DNA from: Pseudomonadota bacterium
Lineage (GTDB): Bacteria > Pseudomonadota > Alphaproteobacteria > Rhizobiales > Rhizobiaceae
Length of the DNA: 29,495 nucleotides
Reading direction: 5' to 3'
Assembly: GCA_023399635.1 (NCBI GenBank)
Contig: JAEWOP010000113.1
Location: forward strand, 1-29,495
A program made the translations under genes and the position numbers. The notes under the pieces were generated by a model that had not been told where the DNA came from, made no database searches, and was given only the letters and a program-made list of their open reading frames with translations. Positions 8,225 through 15,621 of the stretch are shown here, in pieces. Every line of letters starts with the position of its first letter. Positions within the stretch are counted from its first letter, which is position 1.

Positions 8225-8250
8225 TTCGCCTCGCATTGACGTTCTCGATC

Positions 8251-8275
8251 AACCCGGCTTCAGGCCGGGTTTTTT
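8251..8275 (+). terminator. Intrinsic terminator of rpmE
   Basis: AACCCGGC and GCCGGGTT form a perfect 8-bp stem with a 5-nt loop, running into a T-run (8270-8275). It lies 27 nt after the rpmE stop. Confidence 0.9.
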
Positions 8276-8301
8276 GTTGTCACACCCATGGGCTGAGCAA
8301 C

Positions 8302-8325
8302 AAAAAAGCAGGCCGTAGCCTGCTT
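8302..8325 (-). terminator. Intrinsic terminator of rcdA
   Basis: On the minus strand AAGCAGGC, a 4-nt loop and GCCTGCTT are followed by a T-run. It lies 25 nt after the rcdA stop and back-to-back with the rpmE terminator. Confidence 0.88.
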
Positions 8326-8349
8326 CAGTTTACACTCGGATTAGGCTGC

Positions 8350-8862
8350 TTAGGCGCTGAAGGCGGTCTGCAGCAAGTTCAACTGGGCGCGCACGCCGTT
8401 TTCGTTGTCGGGCGTAACCACTGGATCGGTTGGGCGATAGATCTCGCGGTCGAGAATGGCCACCCGGTTCTGCAGGCGCAACGACCGCTCGACCAAATCA
8501 CGAAAGCCCTCCGGAAGATCGAGCCAACCCGGCGCGTGCTTGTCGACGTTGAAGCCGTCGAGACGGACCTTGTTCTTTTCGACCAGGACTTGGTCCTTGC
8601 TCATCTCGCCGTTGTTGACGGCGCGCTGCAGCAGCAACCATGATGCCATCTGCATCAAACGCGTCGTCAGACGCATAGACTCGGCGGCGTAGAGGACAGA
8701 GGCAACCCGCGGAAGTACCTTGGAGGCGGTGCGTCCAGGACCGTCGAGGTAGGCTGCCGTTTCTTCAACGAGCGACATCCCTTCGGCGTAAAGCGCCTTG
8801 AAATGTGATGAGGCGGCAGCGCGACCTGCGAAGTTGACTGTATTCAGTCCCTGTTCCGACAT
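8350..8862 (-). CDS. rcdA: RcdA-like (DUF1465) regulator of CtrA degradation
   Basis: The 170-residue helical protein belongs to the DUF1465 family: FAGRAAASSHFKALYAEGMSLVEE, a central RVASVLYAAESMRLTTRLMQMASWLLLQRAV and a C-terminal LRLQNRVAILDREIY. In Caulobacter the family member RcdA is an adaptor that helps ClpXP, with CpdR and PopA, destroy the cell-cycle master regulator CtrA. I choose the ATG at 8862 because AAGGTG lies 7 nt before it; a GTG at 8871 overlaps that ribosome binding site. A perfect CtrA box lies 116 nt upstream, which suggests a feedback loop in which CtrA controls its own degradation factor. Confidence 0.87.
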   Translation of the reverse strand: MSEQGLNTVNFAGRAAASSHFKALYAEGMSLVEETAAYLDGPGRTASKVLPRVASVLYAAESMRLTTRLMQMASWLLLQRAVNNGEMSKDQVLVEKNKVRLDGFNVDKHAPGWLDLPEGFRDLVERSLRLQNRVAILDREIYRPTDPVVTPDNENGVRAQLNLLQTAFSA

Positions 8863-8977
8863 CGTATTCACCTTGCAAACGCATCACTTAGGCAATGAGG
8901 ACGCGAGAAGAAAGTTCCGTACCCGCGTTTTCTGGAAGTTAAGATGATGTTTATAGCCGCAATCGGCAAGGCGTTTC

Positions 8978-8992
8978 TTAAGGAAAGGTTAA
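8978..8992 (-). promoter_or_regulatory. CtrA-binding box upstream of rcdA
   Basis: TTAA (8978-8981), exactly 7 nt, TTAA (8989-8992): the full TTAA-N7-TTAA CtrA consensus. On the minus strand it reads TTAACC-N5-TTAAG, the preferred half-site form. It is 116-130 nt before the rcdA start and in no coding region. Confidence 0.72.
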
Positions 8993-9017
8993 TACCCACA
9001 CTTTTGCGTATGGTGCC

Positions 9018-9044
9018 AAAAAAGAAGAGCCGCAAAAGCGGCTC
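9018..9044 (-). terminator. Intrinsic terminator after the small ORF / MFS-DUF1192 unit
   Basis: On the minus strand GAGCCGC, a TTTT loop and GCGGCTC form a perfect 7-bp stem followed by TTCTTTTTT. It lies 22 nt after the stop of the 18-codon ORF and 155 nt after that of DUF1192, and ends whichever transcript passes through. Confidence 0.85.
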
Positions 9045-9066
9045 TCAAGGTAAAACAGGGAGAAAG

Positions 9067-9123
9067 TCAGACCTCTTCGCCAGGTGGTGAAATCGTCTGA
9101 GCCCGGGAAGCCCGGATGTTCAT
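9067..9123 (-). CDS. Candidate 18-residue small protein
   Basis: The ORF reads MNIRASRAQTISPPGEEV and ends in TGA. Its ATG is preceded by GGAG with an ideal 6-nt spacing, a TATATT lies about 20 nt further upstream as a possible -10 element, and an intrinsic terminator closes the unit 22 nt after the stop. This is the complete outline of a small gene. It lies 76 nt downstream of DUF1192 on the same strand, so it could instead be the third cistron or the 3'-UTR of that operon, or the RNA itself could be the product. I recognise no family; no membrane segment is present. Confidence 0.45.
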   Translation of the reverse strand: MNIRASRAQTISPPGEEV

Positions 9124-9199
9124 GATCATCTCCGTTAATGCTTAATATATCGTTGATAACAGGATTGGTTTACTTTAAATCGGCCCAAGAATTGAAGCG

Positions 9200-9391
9200 T
9201 CAACGAAAGAGGCTGTCAGCGGCGCGTCGTCCCGCGGCCTTCTTCTCCGATTCTGCTCTCAGTCTGACGATTTCCTCCTCCAGCAAGCGGACCCGCTGCT
9301 CAAGGTCTTCAACCGAAAGTGAACTGAGATCGCTGCCGACCTCGTGCGTTACCGGCCGTTTGACCGGCCTGTCGTCGTCGATGAAGCTCAT
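9200..9391 (-). CDS. DUF1192 family small protein
   Basis: The 63-residue product is acidic and ends in a short coiled coil (VEDLEQRVRLLEEEIVRL, about residues 27-44) followed by a basic tail, matching the alphaproteobacterial DUF1192 family of unknown function. Its ATG overlaps the TGA of the MFS transporter gene (ATGA), so translation should be coupled. The pairing suggests a shared transcript rather than a proven shared function. Confidence 0.82.
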   Translation of the reverse strand: MSFIDDDRPVKRPVTHEVGSDLSSLSVEDLEQRVRLLEEEIVRLRAESEKKAAGRRAADSLFR

Positions 9392-10662
9392 GCCGGCTGC
9401 CTTTCCTGTGCGTCGTCGCCACCATCATTGGCACGAGGATTAAGCAGCAGGCTTTCCGGCGTCGTCAAGGAGGGTGCCAGTGCCGGAGAACCGGCGTAAC
9501 TGTCGCGCTCCTCCACGGGCACGGGCGCGCGCCTGCGGCTGCGGAAAATGGCGTAGGCCGTGACGAGGACGTGGCTCATCGCGGTGACGGCAAATAGGGC
9601 ATAGGGGCCGAGCCAGGTCATCACCGGACCACCGAGGGTCGGGCCTATGATAGTACCCACGCCATAGAGGAGAAGCAGACCGCCAGATACCTTGACGAAC
9701 TCCTCCGGTGCGGCGTGGTCGTTGGCATGGGCGACCGCGATCGGGTAAAGCGCGTTCGCGGCAGCGCCATAGACGCTGACGAGGATGAGGATCGCATAGA
9801 CATTGCCCGGCTGGAAGAGACTGAGACCCACGCCTGCGACAGCCCCAAGACCAGCGAGAGCCGCAAGGACATAGCGGCGGTCCATCTTGTCCGAGAGACG
9901 GCCGGCAGGAAACTGGGCAACAGCGCCGGCGAGGATGGTGACGCTCACCATGATGGCGATCGTGTCTTCCGAAAGGCCCGCACGGTCTCCGAAAACGGCA
10001 ACCAGTGTGCCATAGGCGCCGTTGGCCGTGCCGATCAGGAGGATCGCAATGAACGATACCGGCGAATTGCGGTAGAGGGCCTTGAGATCCAGCCTGACCC
10101 GCTTCAGCGGTTGGGGCGATGCGGCCTTGGACACCGCTGTCGGGATGATCGCCAGGCAATAAAGAATGCCGCAGATCATGAACAGGATCGGCGTCGAGAT
10201 ATCAGCGAAGGGCACCATCATCTGGCCGCCGACAACACCGAACAGGGTGATGGAGATATAGAACGAGAAGATTGCCCCCCGGCTTTCGTTGGTCGCGCGC
10301 TCGTTGAGCCAGCTTTCAATGATCATCGAGGTTCCGGCGGTGCAGAAACCAGTGACGGCGCGCAGGATCAGCCATGCCGTCTGGTCAACGATGATTCCGG
10401 TCAGCAGGACATTGAGGCAGATCAGCGCTCCAAAGCCTGCGAACGCACGAACATGGCCGCTGCGACGAACGAGATTTGGTGCCACGAAGCAGCCAACGAC
10501 GAAGCCAGTCGCCCAGGTCGTGCCGATCAATCCGAGGATTTCGTTGGAATAACCTTCCTGCGACCCGCGCATGGGCAGGAGCAGGCCCTGTAGCCCATTA
10601 CCGAGGAAGATGAAGAGCGTGCTGGTGAGAAGCGCCAGAACGGGCAGCAGGTTACGTCGCAT
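9388..10662 (-). CDS. Major facilitator superfamily transporter (YcaD-like)
   Basis: The 424-residue protein has twelve predicted membrane helices in two halves, with a basic loop between helices 2 and 3 (APNLVRRSGHVRAFAGFG) and the matching loop in the second half (PAGRLSDKMDRRYVLA), the classic MFS motif A positions. The N-terminal region (GNGLQGLLLPMRGSQEGYS) resembles the YcaD/YfkF-like group. The C-terminal 50 residues are hydrophilic and cytoplasmic. The substrate is not visible. The ATG at 10662 lacks a good ribosome binding site. The gene overlaps DUF1192 by 4 nt. Confidence 0.88.
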   Translation of the reverse strand: MRRNLLPVLALLTSTLFIFLGNGLQGLLLPMRGSQEGYSNEILGLIGTTWATGFVVGCFVAPNLVRRSGHVRAFAGFGALICLNVLLTGIIVDQTAWLILRAVTGFCTAGTSMIIESWLNERATNESRGAIFSFYISITLFGVVGGQMMVPFADISTPILFMICGILYCLAIIPTAVSKAASPQPLKRVRLDLKALYRNSPVSFIAILLIGTANGAYGTLVAVFGDRAGLSEDTIAIMVSVTILAGAVAQFPAGRLSDKMDRRYVLAALAGLGAVAGVGLSLFQPGNVYAILILVSVYGAAANALYPIAVAHANDHAAPEEFVKVSGGLLLLYGVGTIIGPTLGGPVMTWLGPYALFAVTAMSHVLVTAYAIFRSRRRAPVPVEERDSYAGSPALAPSLTTPESLLLNPRANDGGDDAQERQPA

Positions 10663-10853
10663 TTTCAGTTGCCAGTTTCATGCATTCGAGGATCGGCCGG
10701 TACGGCAGCATCATCCAAATTCATGTTGCCTCCAGCCTCAATCGAGGATTAACGACCGACTAGGAAAAATCCAATGGCCCGATTCGGGTGACCGGCATTG
10801 GTTGCCAGCAAAGATGTCCAGCCTGTGACGGCAAAGGACCAAGGGAGAGAAAC

Positions 10854-11015
10854 ATCTCGAAGTTGATCGGCATCCTGTTGCTCCTGGCCATGGTGGTTCA
10901 CATCATCCGTCCGCTCGGCCTGCCTGGCTTGAAGCGACGCGCCGACTTCTGGAAGGTTGCCGTGGCTGCCTTCGTGATATGGGCAGTGGTGCTCCTGGCT
11001 CGGGACTTCACCTAG
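10854..11015 (+). CDS. Small two-helix membrane protein, possible AUC start
   Basis: From 10854 the frame encodes 54 residues with two hydrophobic segments (about 4-18 and 33-49) joined by RPLGLPGLKRRADFW, the look of a conserved small inner-membrane protein. GGGAG (10843-10847) stands 6 nt before an ATC codon that begins ISKLIGILLLL; no ATG, GTG or TTG has this spacing. The TTG at 10863 is 15 nt from the ribosome binding site, and a GTG at 10788 would add 22 Cys-rich residues but has no ribosome binding site. I therefore favour an AUC start, or an ATG lost by mutation or sequencing error. Function unknown. Confidence 0.55.
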   Translation: MSKLIGILLLLAMVVHIIRPLGLPGLKRRADFWKVAVAAFVIWAVVLLARDFT

Positions 11016-11038
11016 CGCGACTGTCACTACAGGCAATG

Positions 11039-11071
11039 AAAAAAGGCTGCTCCGTTTCCGGCACAGCCTTT
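11039..11071 (-). terminator. Intrinsic terminator of fbaB
   Basis: AAAGGCTG and CAGCCTTT form an 8-bp stem with a 14-nt loop that contains a small inner CCG/CGG pair. On the minus strand it runs into TTTTTT. It lies 75 nt after the fbaB stop; the T-run on the plus side is weak, so it serves mainly the minus strand. Confidence 0.75.
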
Positions 11072-11145
11072 GTTCATAGCGCAGAAGTCGGTCATCAGCT
11101 GCCGGTGCCAGCCGTGGATGGCCGCGATGGCTGTTTAACGCCAGA

Positions 11146-12042
11146 TCAGCCCTTATTCACGCTGGCAGTACAGATCTGGTCAATCGTTTCCGCAAGGCTT
11201 GTGTTGAACTCTTCGTCGCTCATCGAAACGCGAAGCTTTTCGGTCAGCGCGCGCGAGAAGCTTGCGATCATGCCGTGGTTGTGGCTGAGCTTCTCGCAGG
11301 CCTCGGCGGTGCTGTAGCCGCCGGAAAGGGCAACGACGCGGATGACGGAGTTGTGGGCGACCAAGGGGGCGTAGAAGTCGGCAGCCGTCGGGATCGTCAA
11401 TTTCAGCATGACGTTTTCGCCGGCCGGAAGCTTGTCGAGTTGCTCGGCGATTGCATCGCGCAGAATGGCTTCGGCCTCCTGCTTCGTCGGGCTCTTGATG
11501 GAGACTTCAGGCTCGATGATCGGGACGAGGCCCTGGCCGATGATCTGGCGCCCCACCTCGAATTGCTGCTTCACGACGGCGGCGATCCCGTCCGTATCGG
11601 CATGAGCAATGACCGAGCGCATCTTGGTGCCGAAGATTCCCTTCTCGCGGCCGCGGATCAGGAGAGCGTCCAGCTCGGGCATGGGCTTCATCAGCTGGAC
11701 GCCGTTTTCCTCGGCCTCAAGCCCCTTGTCGACCTTGAGGAAGGGCACCACGCCACGCTTTTCCCAAAGGTAAGTCGGGACGGCTTCGCCATCGACATCG
11801 CCGTCCATGGTGCGTTCAAACAGGATGGCGCCGATGACCTTGTCGCCGGTGAAGGCAGGAGCGCTCATGATGCGGACGCGCATGGCATGCATCAAGCGGA
11901 ACATCTCCTCCTCGCCCTGATAGTCGTTTTCGGAAATGCCGTAGAGGCTTAACGCTTTGGGTGTCGAACCACCGCTCTGATCCAGCGCTGCAATGAAGCC
12001 GGGTGCAGAACTCATCTTGTTCAACATCTTCGCGTCCACCAT
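11146..12042 (-). CDS. fbaB: Fructose-bisphosphate aldolase class I
   Basis: The 298-residue enzyme has the class I bacterial aldolase layout: FIAALDQSGGSTPKAL near the N terminus, the FERTMDG block, PIIEPEV, and MLKLTIPT with Lys214 as the likely Schiff-base lysine. It cleaves or forms fructose 1,6-bisphosphate from glyceraldehyde 3-phosphate and dihydroxyacetone phosphate in the cytoplasm, without a metal. The ATG at 12042 has AGGAG 6 nt upstream. It is the last gene of the glycolytic block. A perfect 33-bp inverted repeat 110 nt upstream is probably an operator, and the gene has its own terminator, so it can be regulated apart from pgk. Confidence 0.95.
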   Translation of the reverse strand: MVDAKMLNKMSSAPGFIAALDQSGGSTPKALSLYGISENDYQGEEEMFRLMHAMRVRIMSAPAFTGDKVIGAILFERTMDGDVDGEAVPTYLWEKRGVVPFLKVDKGLEAEENGVQLMKPMPELDALLIRGREKGIFGTKMRSVIAHADTDGIAAVVKQQFEVGRQIIGQGLVPIIEPEVSIKSPTKQEAEAILRDAIAEQLDKLPAGENVMLKLTIPTAADFYAPLVAHNSVIRVVALSGGYSTAEACEKLSHNHGMIASFSRALTEKLRVSMSDEEFNTSLAETIDQICTASVNKG

Positions 12043-12151
12043 GTCCCACTCCTATTCTAAGGGCAGATTATGCGCCCACATTATTCTGTACGTCAGAGGC
12101 GTCAAAGGCCGATAACAGATGTAGGGCGGAAGTAAATCCTGGGATAAGTCA

Positions 12152-12184
12152 TTGAAACGATTGAATTCAATTCAATCGTTTCAA
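12152..12184 (-). promoter_or_regulatory. Perfect inverted repeat upstream of fbaB, probable LacI-type operator
   Basis: TTGAAACGATTGAA (12152-12165), spacer TTCAA, and TTCAATCGTTTCAA (12171-12184): two 14-bp arms without a mismatch. Each arm holds a TGAAACG/CGTTTCA half of the kind used by LacI-family regulators of central carbon metabolism in alphaproteobacteria (PckR/CceR). No T-run follows on the minus strand, so it is not a terminator. It sits 110 nt before the fbaB start. Confidence 0.6.
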
Positions 12185-12212
12185 ACGACTAAATATTTTA
12201 AACGCTGTTGAC

Positions 12213-12245
12213 GAAGGCGCGGGCAGGCCTATCTTCCGCGCCTTC
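12213..12245 (-). terminator. Hairpin at the end of pgk
   Basis: GAAGGCGCGG and CCGCGCCTTC form a perfect 10-bp stem with a 13-nt loop, 13 nt after the pgk stop. No T-run follows directly, so it may mark the 3' end or protect the transcript rather than stop it alone. Confidence 0.45.
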
Positions 12246-12258
12246 CACGGATCGATGC

Positions 12259-13455
12259 CTAGCTCGTCAGTACAGCGACGCCCGGCAGTTCCTTGCCTTC
12301 CATCCACTCAAGAAAAGCACCGCCGGCAGTTGAGATATAGGTGAAATCCCCTGCGACGCCGGCGTGGTTGAGGGCGGAAACGGTATCTCCACCGCCAGCA
12401 ACGGAAACCAGGCTGGCGCCCTTGGTGCGTACCGCCGCATGGCGGGCTGCTGAAACGGTCGCGGCATCGAAGGGCGCGATTTCGAAGGCGCCCAGAGGTC
12501 CGTTCCACACCAGCGTGTGTGCCTTCGAGATCCAGTCATTCACCAATGCTACCGACTCTGGACCGACGTCCAGGACCATGGCATCGGCCGGAATGGCTTC
12601 GATCGCAACGACCTCGTTCGCCGCGCCTGCCTTGAACTCCCGTGCCACCACGCCATCGACCGGCAGGACGATCGAGCAACCGGTGGTTTCCGCTTCCGCC
12701 ATGATCTTGCGTGCGGTGTCAGCGAGGTCGTGCTCGCACAGTGACTTGCCCACATTGATCCCCTTCGCGGCGAGGAAGGTGTTGGCCATGCCGCCGCCGA
12801 TCACAAGCGCGTCGACCTTTTGCACGAGGTTCATCAGGAGGTCGATCTTGGTCGACACCTTGGCACCGCCGACGATTGCGACGACCGGACGCGTCGGATT
12901 GCCGAGACCTTTTTCCAGCGCTTCCAGTTCCGCCTGCATGGTGCGTCCGGCATAGGCCGGCAGGTGGTGGGCAAGGCCTTCTGTGGAAGCATGCGCCCGA
13001 TGGGCTGCTGAGAAGGCGTCATTGACGTAGATATCGCCATTCCTGGCCAGTGCTGCCGTGAATTCCGGCTCGTTCTTTTCTTCGCCCTTGTGGAACCGCG
13101 TGTTCTCCAGGAGCAGGATGTCGCCGTTGGCCATCTTCTCGATCGGAGCCTCGGCGGGATCCCCGATGCAATCAGCGCCGAAAATCACCGGCTTTCCCAG
13201 GACTTCCTGCAGGGCGGGCCTGACGACAGCAAGCGACATATCCTCAACGGGTGTTCCCTTTGGACGCCCGAAGTGAGCGAGCAAGATCACTTTCGCGCGC
13301 TTCTCGGAAAGCTCCAGGATTGTGGGCGCCACGCGCTCGATACGTGTGGCGTCCGTCACTTGGCCTTCAGAAACGGGCACGTTGAGATCAACGCGCACGA
13401 GAACGCGCTTCCCGGCGATGTCGTTGAGGTCGTCGAGTGTCTTGAACGCAGGCAT
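12259..13455 (-). CDS. pgk: Phosphoglycerate kinase
   Basis: The 398-residue enzyme matches family length and motifs: RVLVRVDLNVP at the N terminus, LAHFGRPKG, LLLENTRFHKGEEKN, VNDAFSAAHRAHAS (substrate side), IVGGAKVSTKI and the nucleotide-side WNGPLGAFE and VAGGGDTVSAL. It makes ATP from 1,3-bisphosphoglycerate in glycolysis and runs backwards in gluconeogenesis. The ATG at 13455 has GAGGA about 9 nt upstream. The antiporter gene ends 95 nt before it on the same strand; fbaB follows. It lacks its own obvious promoter, so it may be read from further upstream. Confidence 0.97.
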   Translation of the reverse strand: MPAFKTLDDLNDIAGKRVLVRVDLNVPVSEGQVTDATRIERVAPTILELSEKRAKVILLAHFGRPKGTPVEDMSLAVVRPALQEVLGKPVIFGADCIGDPAEAPIEKMANGDILLLENTRFHKGEEKNEPEFTAALARNGDIYVNDAFSAAHRAHASTEGLAHHLPAYAGRTMQAELEALEKGLGNPTRPVVAIVGGAKVSTKIDLLMNLVQKVDALVIGGGMANTFLAAKGINVGKSLCEHDLADTARKIMAEAETTGCSIVLPVDGVVAREFKAGAANEVVAIEAIPADAMVLDVGPESVALVNDWISKAHTLVWNGPLGAFEIAPFDAATVSAARHAAVRTKGASLVSVAGGGDTVSALNHAGVAGDFTYISTAGGAFLEWMEGKELPGVAVLTS

Positions 13456-13550
13456 GGTATGGATCCTCGTCGGCTTGAAAATGCGAAGCGGACCTTACTA
13501 TTCCTGCGGTTCCACGCAAGGAGGCGGAGCGTAATCGTTCCCCTGTCGGA

Positions 13551-15392
13551 TTATTCCTGCGCCTGATTATCCGGCTCTGTAGCAATGGTCTTGCCGCGGT
13601 AGCGTCGCAACCGGTCGCGCACGCGATGGGCGATCTCTCGCATGTTGATGAAAAGAGGCAGAGAGGTTGCCGGTTCGACCGGCTCCAGCGAGACGCCGAT
13701 GGCGCTAATTGCGTCCTTTTCATCCAGACTGCGCACAATCAGCACGACGGAGCCGAAGCGAACACGGTCGGCGTATTCTGCCCGTCCGCCCAGGCGCGAG
13801 GTCATCAGGTCGGCGATGCTCATGTTCTGTTCGGTGGAGGAGAGCATGTCTGGACCATAAGCTGCGTCCAACTCTCTCGCTGGCCGTGAGGGCGAGATGC
13901 TGAAGGCACCAAAGAATTCCTGGTCGTCCGACTCGACGGGGACGCGGCTTGCAAACAGGCGGTCGAGGAGACGGATATAGGTTGGCGTGACGAACAGATA
14001 GACCTGGTCACCTTCCTGCAGGCGTCCAGCATACTGGTACCGCATGCTGCGCCCGTCGCGGATGACGAGCGACGGCATGGCCCAACGCGGTATGCGTTCA
14101 CCGCGCAAGATCGGGCTGTCTTTCATCACGCGATAGGAAAGAAGTTCGTGCGTGGACTTTCCCGGCAGATCCAGTTCCACCTTGTCGATCTCTCCCATGC
14201 GCGGTGGGATGATCAAACCAAGCTTTTGCGCCATCGGCTTGATCGTCCATCCCTGCAGGAGGAGCGACACCATGACGATAATGAAGGCGGTGTTGAAGAA
14301 GAGCAGGCCGTTCTCGAGGCCGCCGAGAAGAGGCATGATCGCCAGCAGGATAGAGACGGCGCCTCTTAGCCCGACCCAGGCAACGAAACCTGTCTCCTGC
14401 TGTGTCATCTGGAACGGCAGAAGACACAGCCACACGGCCAGCGGACGTGCGATGAAGACGAGGAAAAGGGCAAGGCCCACGGCAGGCAGCAAGATCGTCA
14501 GGAACTGCGAGGGTGTCGCCAGCAATCCGAGCACAATGAACATGATGATCTGCGCGAGCCATGTGAGCCCCCCATGGAAGCGGGCAATCGCCTCCCGCGC
14601 GAAGATCTTGCGGTTCCCCGCATAGATCCCGGCCACATAGACCGCCAGGAAACCGCTACCGCCAATGCTTCCGGTAAAGGCGAAAACCAGGAGCGAGAGC
14701 GCCAGGGCGAATATCGGGGCGAGACTTCGATCCGAGGTAAAACGGTTGAGCACCCAGACGATCATCATTCCGCCGAGCAGGCCAAGGAGTAACCCCAATG
14801 ACATCTGCTCCACGAAAAGGAGAAGGAAGTCGAGGTTCAGCCCCGCAATGCCTTCGCTGTTTGCCAGAACTTCAACGAGGGCAATGGTCAGGAAGATCGC
14901 CATCGGGTCGTTGGTCCCCGATTCCACCTCAAGCGTCGAACGCACATGCTCGCGGATATTGATGCCGCCGATGCGCAACAGGAAGAACACCGCAGCTGCA
15001 TCGGTAGATCCGACGATGGAGCCGAGCAGCAGCCCCTCCAGCCATGTAAAGCCAAGAAACAGCACCGCCCCGACAGCGAAGATGGACGCGGTGAAAAGGA
15101 CGCCAAAAGACGCCAGGGTGATGGCAGGCCATGCGGCGATCCGAAAGGAATGGAAGGATGTGCCAAAGCCGGAATCGAACAAGATGACGGCAAGTGCCAG
15201 CGACCCGAGCATATAGGCGAACTGGAAATTGTCGAAAGCAATGCCGAGCCCATCGACCCCGGCGATCAGGCCGATCGACAGGAAGACAAGCAGCAGCGGG
15301 GCACCGAAACGGAAGGCGATGAGGCTGGAGAAGGCGGCTGCGAGCACGAGGATCGTCCCCACCAGCAGGAATATGTAGAACGCCTCCACCAT
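13551..15392 (-). CDS. nhaP2: CPA1 potassium(sodium)/proton antiporter with RCK-C and CorC/HlyC domains (NhaP2/CvrA type)
   Basis: The 613-residue protein has about twelve membrane helices (residues 1-385) with the CPA1 signatures STDAAAVFFLL and ESGTNDPMAIFLT; the Asn-Asp pair is the cation/proton site. After a linker come a TrkA-C domain (about 405-475, LLSYRVMKDSPILRG...LQEGDQVYLFV) and a CorC/HlyC-type domain (about 485-585). This domain order is that of NhaP2/CvrA K+/H+ antiporters, which export K+ or Na+ under high turgor; the cytoplasmic domains sense ligands. It lies between gap and pgk on the same strand, the one non-glycolytic gene in the block. Confidence 0.88.
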   Translation of the reverse strand: MVEAFYIFLLVGTILVLAAAFSSLIAFRFGAPLLLVFLSIGLIAGVDGLGIAFDNFQFAYMLGSLALAVILFDSGFGTSFHSFRIAAWPAITLASFGVLFTASIFAVGAVLFLGFTWLEGLLLGSIVGSTDAAAVFFLLRIGGINIREHVRSTLEVESGTNDPMAIFLTIALVEVLANSEGIAGLNLDFLLLFVEQMSLGLLLGLLGGMMIVWVLNRFTSDRSLAPIFALALSLLVFAFTGSIGGSGFLAVYVAGIYAGNRKIFAREAIARFHGGLTWLAQIIMFIVLGLLATPSQFLTILLPAVGLALFLVFIARPLAVWLCLLPFQMTQQETGFVAWVGLRGAVSILLAIMPLLGGLENGLLFFNTAFIIVMVSLLLQGWTIKPMAQKLGLIIPPRMGEIDKVELDLPGKSTHELLSYRVMKDSPILRGERIPRWAMPSLVIRDGRSMRYQYAGRLQEGDQVYLFVTPTYIRLLDRLFASRVPVESDDQEFFGAFSISPSRPARELDAAYGPDMLSSTEQNMSIADLMTSRLGGRAEYADRVRFGSVVLIVRSLDEKDAISAIGVSLEPVEPATSLPLFINMREIAHRVRDRLRRYRGKTIATEPDNQAQE

Positions 15393-15560
15393 CGGTGCCT
15401 GTGCCTCCTTCTTCAGCCGGGCAAGGCCAACGCCGCACTACCGGTAATGTGCCGCGGGCAGTGAACCTTGATCATCTGGAATTTCGTCGCGCGGACGATT
15501 CGATATGCTGAACAGTAGAGGCGGGAACAAATCCGGCAACAGAAGGGCAAGCCGCAAAAG

Positions 15561-15596
15561 AAAATGACGGACCGGAAGCCGGCCCGTCATTTTTTC
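15561..15596 (-). terminator. Intrinsic terminator of gap
   Basis: AAATGACGG and CCGTCATTT enclose an inner CCGG-AAG-CCGG stem with one mismatch. On the minus strand it runs into TTTTCTTTT; on the plus strand into TTTTTT, so it can act both ways. It lies 26 nt after the gap stop and separates tkt-gap from the antiporter-pgk part. Confidence 0.85.
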
Positions 15597-15621
15597 TGTC
15601 TCGGTAATCCGTCGAGGTCTC

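Noticed and set aside
10788..10853. DnaJ-like zinc motif CPACDGKG in an upstream extension of the small membrane protein
   Set aside because: It occurs once only, the GTG at 10788 has no ribosome binding site, and the real ribosome binding site lies after this stretch.
12152..12184. Terminator of pgk
   Set aside because: The palindrome lies 75 nt past the pgk stop and has no T-run on the minus strand; a separate hairpin stands nearer to pgk.
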